Shown here one piece after another: positions 63,101 to 64,000 of a DNA stretch of 64,000 nucleotides. The position numbers and the translations under genes are program-made. Numbering within the stretch: the first letter of the stretch is position 1; each line of letters begins with the position of its first letter. The notes beneath the pieces were generated by a model. The model worked only from the letters and a program-made list of their open reading frames with translations, was not told the DNA's origin and ran no database searches. Source of the DNA: an uncultured Bacteroidota bacterium (GTDB lineage: Bacteria > Bacteroidota > Bacteroidia > B-17B0 > Aurantibacillaceae); contig CAITNS010000010.1 in NCBI GenBank assembly GCA_903893815.1, positions 36,738 to 100,737 of the forward strand. The letters run 5' to 3'.

Positions 63101-63847
63101 ATTGGTTTAGTAACCGATAGTATTGCTACTAAAGTACGTGAGCTAAGTGGACAAAAAGATAAAATTCAACACATCATTACCTTAATTGCGGAAGATTTTA
63201 AGAAAGCAGAGTTCGAAGAATCAAAATTAATTGAGTTCATTAAAATTCGTTTGGAAGATTCTGATAATAAAGTTTATAAATTATTAAAACGTATTCAGGA
63301 GTTCCGCGAAGAAAATGGCTTAGTGTATAATGAAGGTTTATTTAATACAGATTTCGCTACACACAAAAATCGTGAGATTAGTTCACGTGCCGTTAAATTG
63401 TTAGATCAATTGCGTACAGCAATTAAAGAGCAAGAACAAGAAGAAATTCGTTTGCAGGATTTATTTGAATTGAAGTTTAACATTAAAGAAGGTTTAAATG
63501 AAACGGGTTGGACACACAAAATTGATAGTATTGGTAGTACTGGAACGGATATCTTAGTAAAAGCGATTATCTATATTACATTATTACACGTATTCATTAA
63601 AGAGTCTTCTCACCGTGGTAGTACCGACTTTAAAGTACACTGTATTATTGATGAGGTAGGTCAAATTTCGGCGCATTATTTACGTGAGTTATTACGTTTT
63701 GCGAAAAACAGAAATATTATGATGATTAATGGTTTACCTAATAAATCAGGATTAGAAGCGCATTATAAATTTACATATCAGTTCCGAAGAGAAGAAAACA
63801 ACAATGTTCGTATCTTCCCAAGTATTGTAACGGAGGTTGAGGCTTGA
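60161..63847 (+). CDS. mksB: MksB-like SMC ATPase of a condensin-like (Wadjet-related) complex
   Basis: The 1228-residue protein has the head-coil-hinge-coil-head layout of MukB/MksB/JetC ATPases. Walker A 'GTNNFGKTS' spans 34-42 (Lys40). Very long charged coiled coils run from about 255 to 545 and 620 to 900, interrupted by a compact region near 560-610. The C-terminal head has signature-like 'IGSTGTDILVKA' (1124-1135) and Walker B 'CIIDEVGQIS' (Asp1164, Glu1165). It should use ATP to bind or extrude DNA loops with MksF and MksE. Wadjet versions restrict plasmids only with a Toprim nuclease (JetD/MksG), which is not seen before the window ends. Confidence 0.86.
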   Translation: MENNCRILNRIVQINIANVKYTDLELSGNTCFVGTNNFGKTSLQRAILFFYSANTRGLGISASQKSFEEHYFKYENSYLIYEIQTECKPFFVIIYRHNKLVFRFVDAEYSPDYFFNENDEAIKIKEVIAGFDKRGIFVSQQIDTFERYRNILYGTETDKLLSKFHILKGNEKYQNIPKSITNVFLSSKSSIDSRFIKDFIANSLTTENSSIKLEQVDRQLRQFNEKYTDIETYLKKETQQLIEFIDKKYDQVHMLKGAQMEMADKLGSSLRYAETQNEAVIKASQEKQEELDRLTEANEEQKTLLEEKQKDVREEIGYYDRTIREANKKLKEYKEKNIEQAVEKNAERDKLQVDYNIARREYESLTSNVQSIEMKYSSLIEQLRNDKTAYVNKINSRTSEIFNHYNELQLLQKNEFNKKDSEFKQKREEAVTELNTEVTAKQIEYNELKAEEKVIRNTRFYETEIKAQETELADLRAINYKNKSELAIKTNLVQSNQKEWENLESKLKLSLSNQIQKTNNEIIRVKTEIKTIEEKLNVQHDALYGYLEKNVKDWHTTIGKVVNEDLLFRSDLSPSLTDAKGLSLYGISLKLDDVPVVSKSIEQYQFEKNERLAIIRDLEESMTQFQTANNEEKMLAADKFGKQLGELKEDLKVLTYSLELAEKREKKLILELEDWKQRASSEIEESLSGNRQKINILEEELAILNKKKNNLLNDFNTQFDKLKAFNDERLADLKARQETEISELEVEKKNQVKEYEEKESSLSAEKETNFKAKGVDSKEIKKIDARIKELQEALKEIDQYSQIVSDYLKDKREIFDKLPDLIQKKEEYVKSANDLTAEIEEIARKFNIKRMELNKQKRAFEEELIDFNNGINYFTKNFRETPVFNKYADIIERAEPKKTNYSVMDLCTQLLKNDSHFNEEYTAFQRYVNEFAGKFRLENHFNFIIRNDATQGEYERFAQNLRSFINEAKIELSIAETATQIGLVTDSIATKVRELSGQKDKIQHIITLIAEDFKKAEFEESKLIEFIKIRLEDSDNKVYKLLKRIQEFREENGLVYNEGLFNTDFATHKNREISSRAVKLLDQLRTAIKEQEQEEIRLQDLFELKFNIKEGLNETGWTHKIDSIGSTGTDILVKAIIYITLLHVFIKESSHRGSTDFKVHCIIDEVGQISAHYLRELLRFAKNRNIMMINGLPNKSGLEAHYKFTYQFRREENNNVRIFPSIVTEVEA

Positions 63848-64000
63848 TAAATCAATTATTAAGGGAGTGTAATCTAAACTGTGTCAAATTATTTTTTTTA
63901 TATTTGACTATTAGATAGAAACATAAACAAGCTCTGCTGGCGAGCAACTTGCTAGGGATATATCTAATCGACGAAATAAATTTAGGAGCGTTGCTGTAAA
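63848..64000. other. Right-edge sequence, possible mobile-element end
   Basis: The 153 bases after mksB hold no convincing gene start and no JetD/MksG-like frame. From about 63861 the sequence GGAGTGTAATCTAAACTGTG followed by TCAAA resembles the terminal repeats of some IS families (IS256-like). Only one end would be visible, so this is a suspicion, not a call. Confidence 0.2.

Overview
The window is a compact, AT-rich bacterial chromosome segment that reads as Bacteroidota, outside the Bacteroides-type gut lineages. Five exported proteins end in type IX secretion (T9SS) type A sorting tails. There are TonB-dependent receptors with carboxypeptidase-regulatory-like N-termini, several TAnnTTTG-type -7 promoter boxes, BshC for bacillithiol synthesis, and many small proteins typical of Bacteroidota. 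No rRNA, tRNA, CRISPR array or complete insertion sequence was seen. The genus cannot be fixed from the sequence alone.

Layout. (a) 1-14.1 kb: the end of a 2-oxoacid dehydrogenase E1, a DUF2071 protein, a divergent DUF2147 pair, an outer-membrane barrel, a CocE-type hydrolase, hemL, a 1144-residue T9SS adhesin-like protein, a YjbR-like protein, and the tightly packed surE / membrane protein / lpxB / spoIID-like operon. (b) 14.2-22.3 kb: RidA, an RRM protein, a lipoprotein that looks like a Rieske domain stripped of all metal ligands, a CtpA-type protease, small envelope proteins, a rhodanese, an RsmB-family methyltransferase, and an amidohydrolase lacking the usual HxH. (c) 22.3-40.4 kb: a phosphonate locus, the most interesting block. 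It holds a PhnZ-like HD oxygenase, a TIGR03364-type FAD oxidoreductase, PhnW, a PhnX-like phosphonatase, a DUF5690 membrane carrier, a PHP-domain hydrolase, two LamG/T9SS surface proteins, a T9SS-tagged alkaline-phosphatase-superfamily enzyme, two tandem TonB-dependent receptors, and a divergent XRE-cupin regulator. (d) 40.4-57 kb: mostly housekeeping genes, including adenine deaminase, thymidine kinase, an M28 peptidase, an acyl-CoA carboxylase beta subunit, a DEAD-box helicase, PgeF, BshC, an M43 metalloprotease with a large insertion, and formate-THF ligase. (e) 57.2-63.8 kb: an MksF-MksE-MksB condensin-like (Wadjet-related) operon with a secreted DUF6624-like gene lodged between mksE and mksB. 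No nuclease subunit is visible before the window ends.

How it fits together. Block (c) can be read as a surface-to-cytoplasm phosphonate system: receptors and T9SS-exported hydrolase and binding proteins outside, a candidate inner-membrane carrier, and cytoplasmic enzymes that could release phosphate from 2-aminoethylphosphonate (AEP) or substituted relatives by more than one route. The catabolic calls rest on clear family motifs. The roles of the receptors, AP-like enzyme, carrier and PHP protein are inferred from position only. A dispersed 16-base motif, singly or as an inverted repeat, occupies three intergenic spacers, one of them inside the condensin operon.
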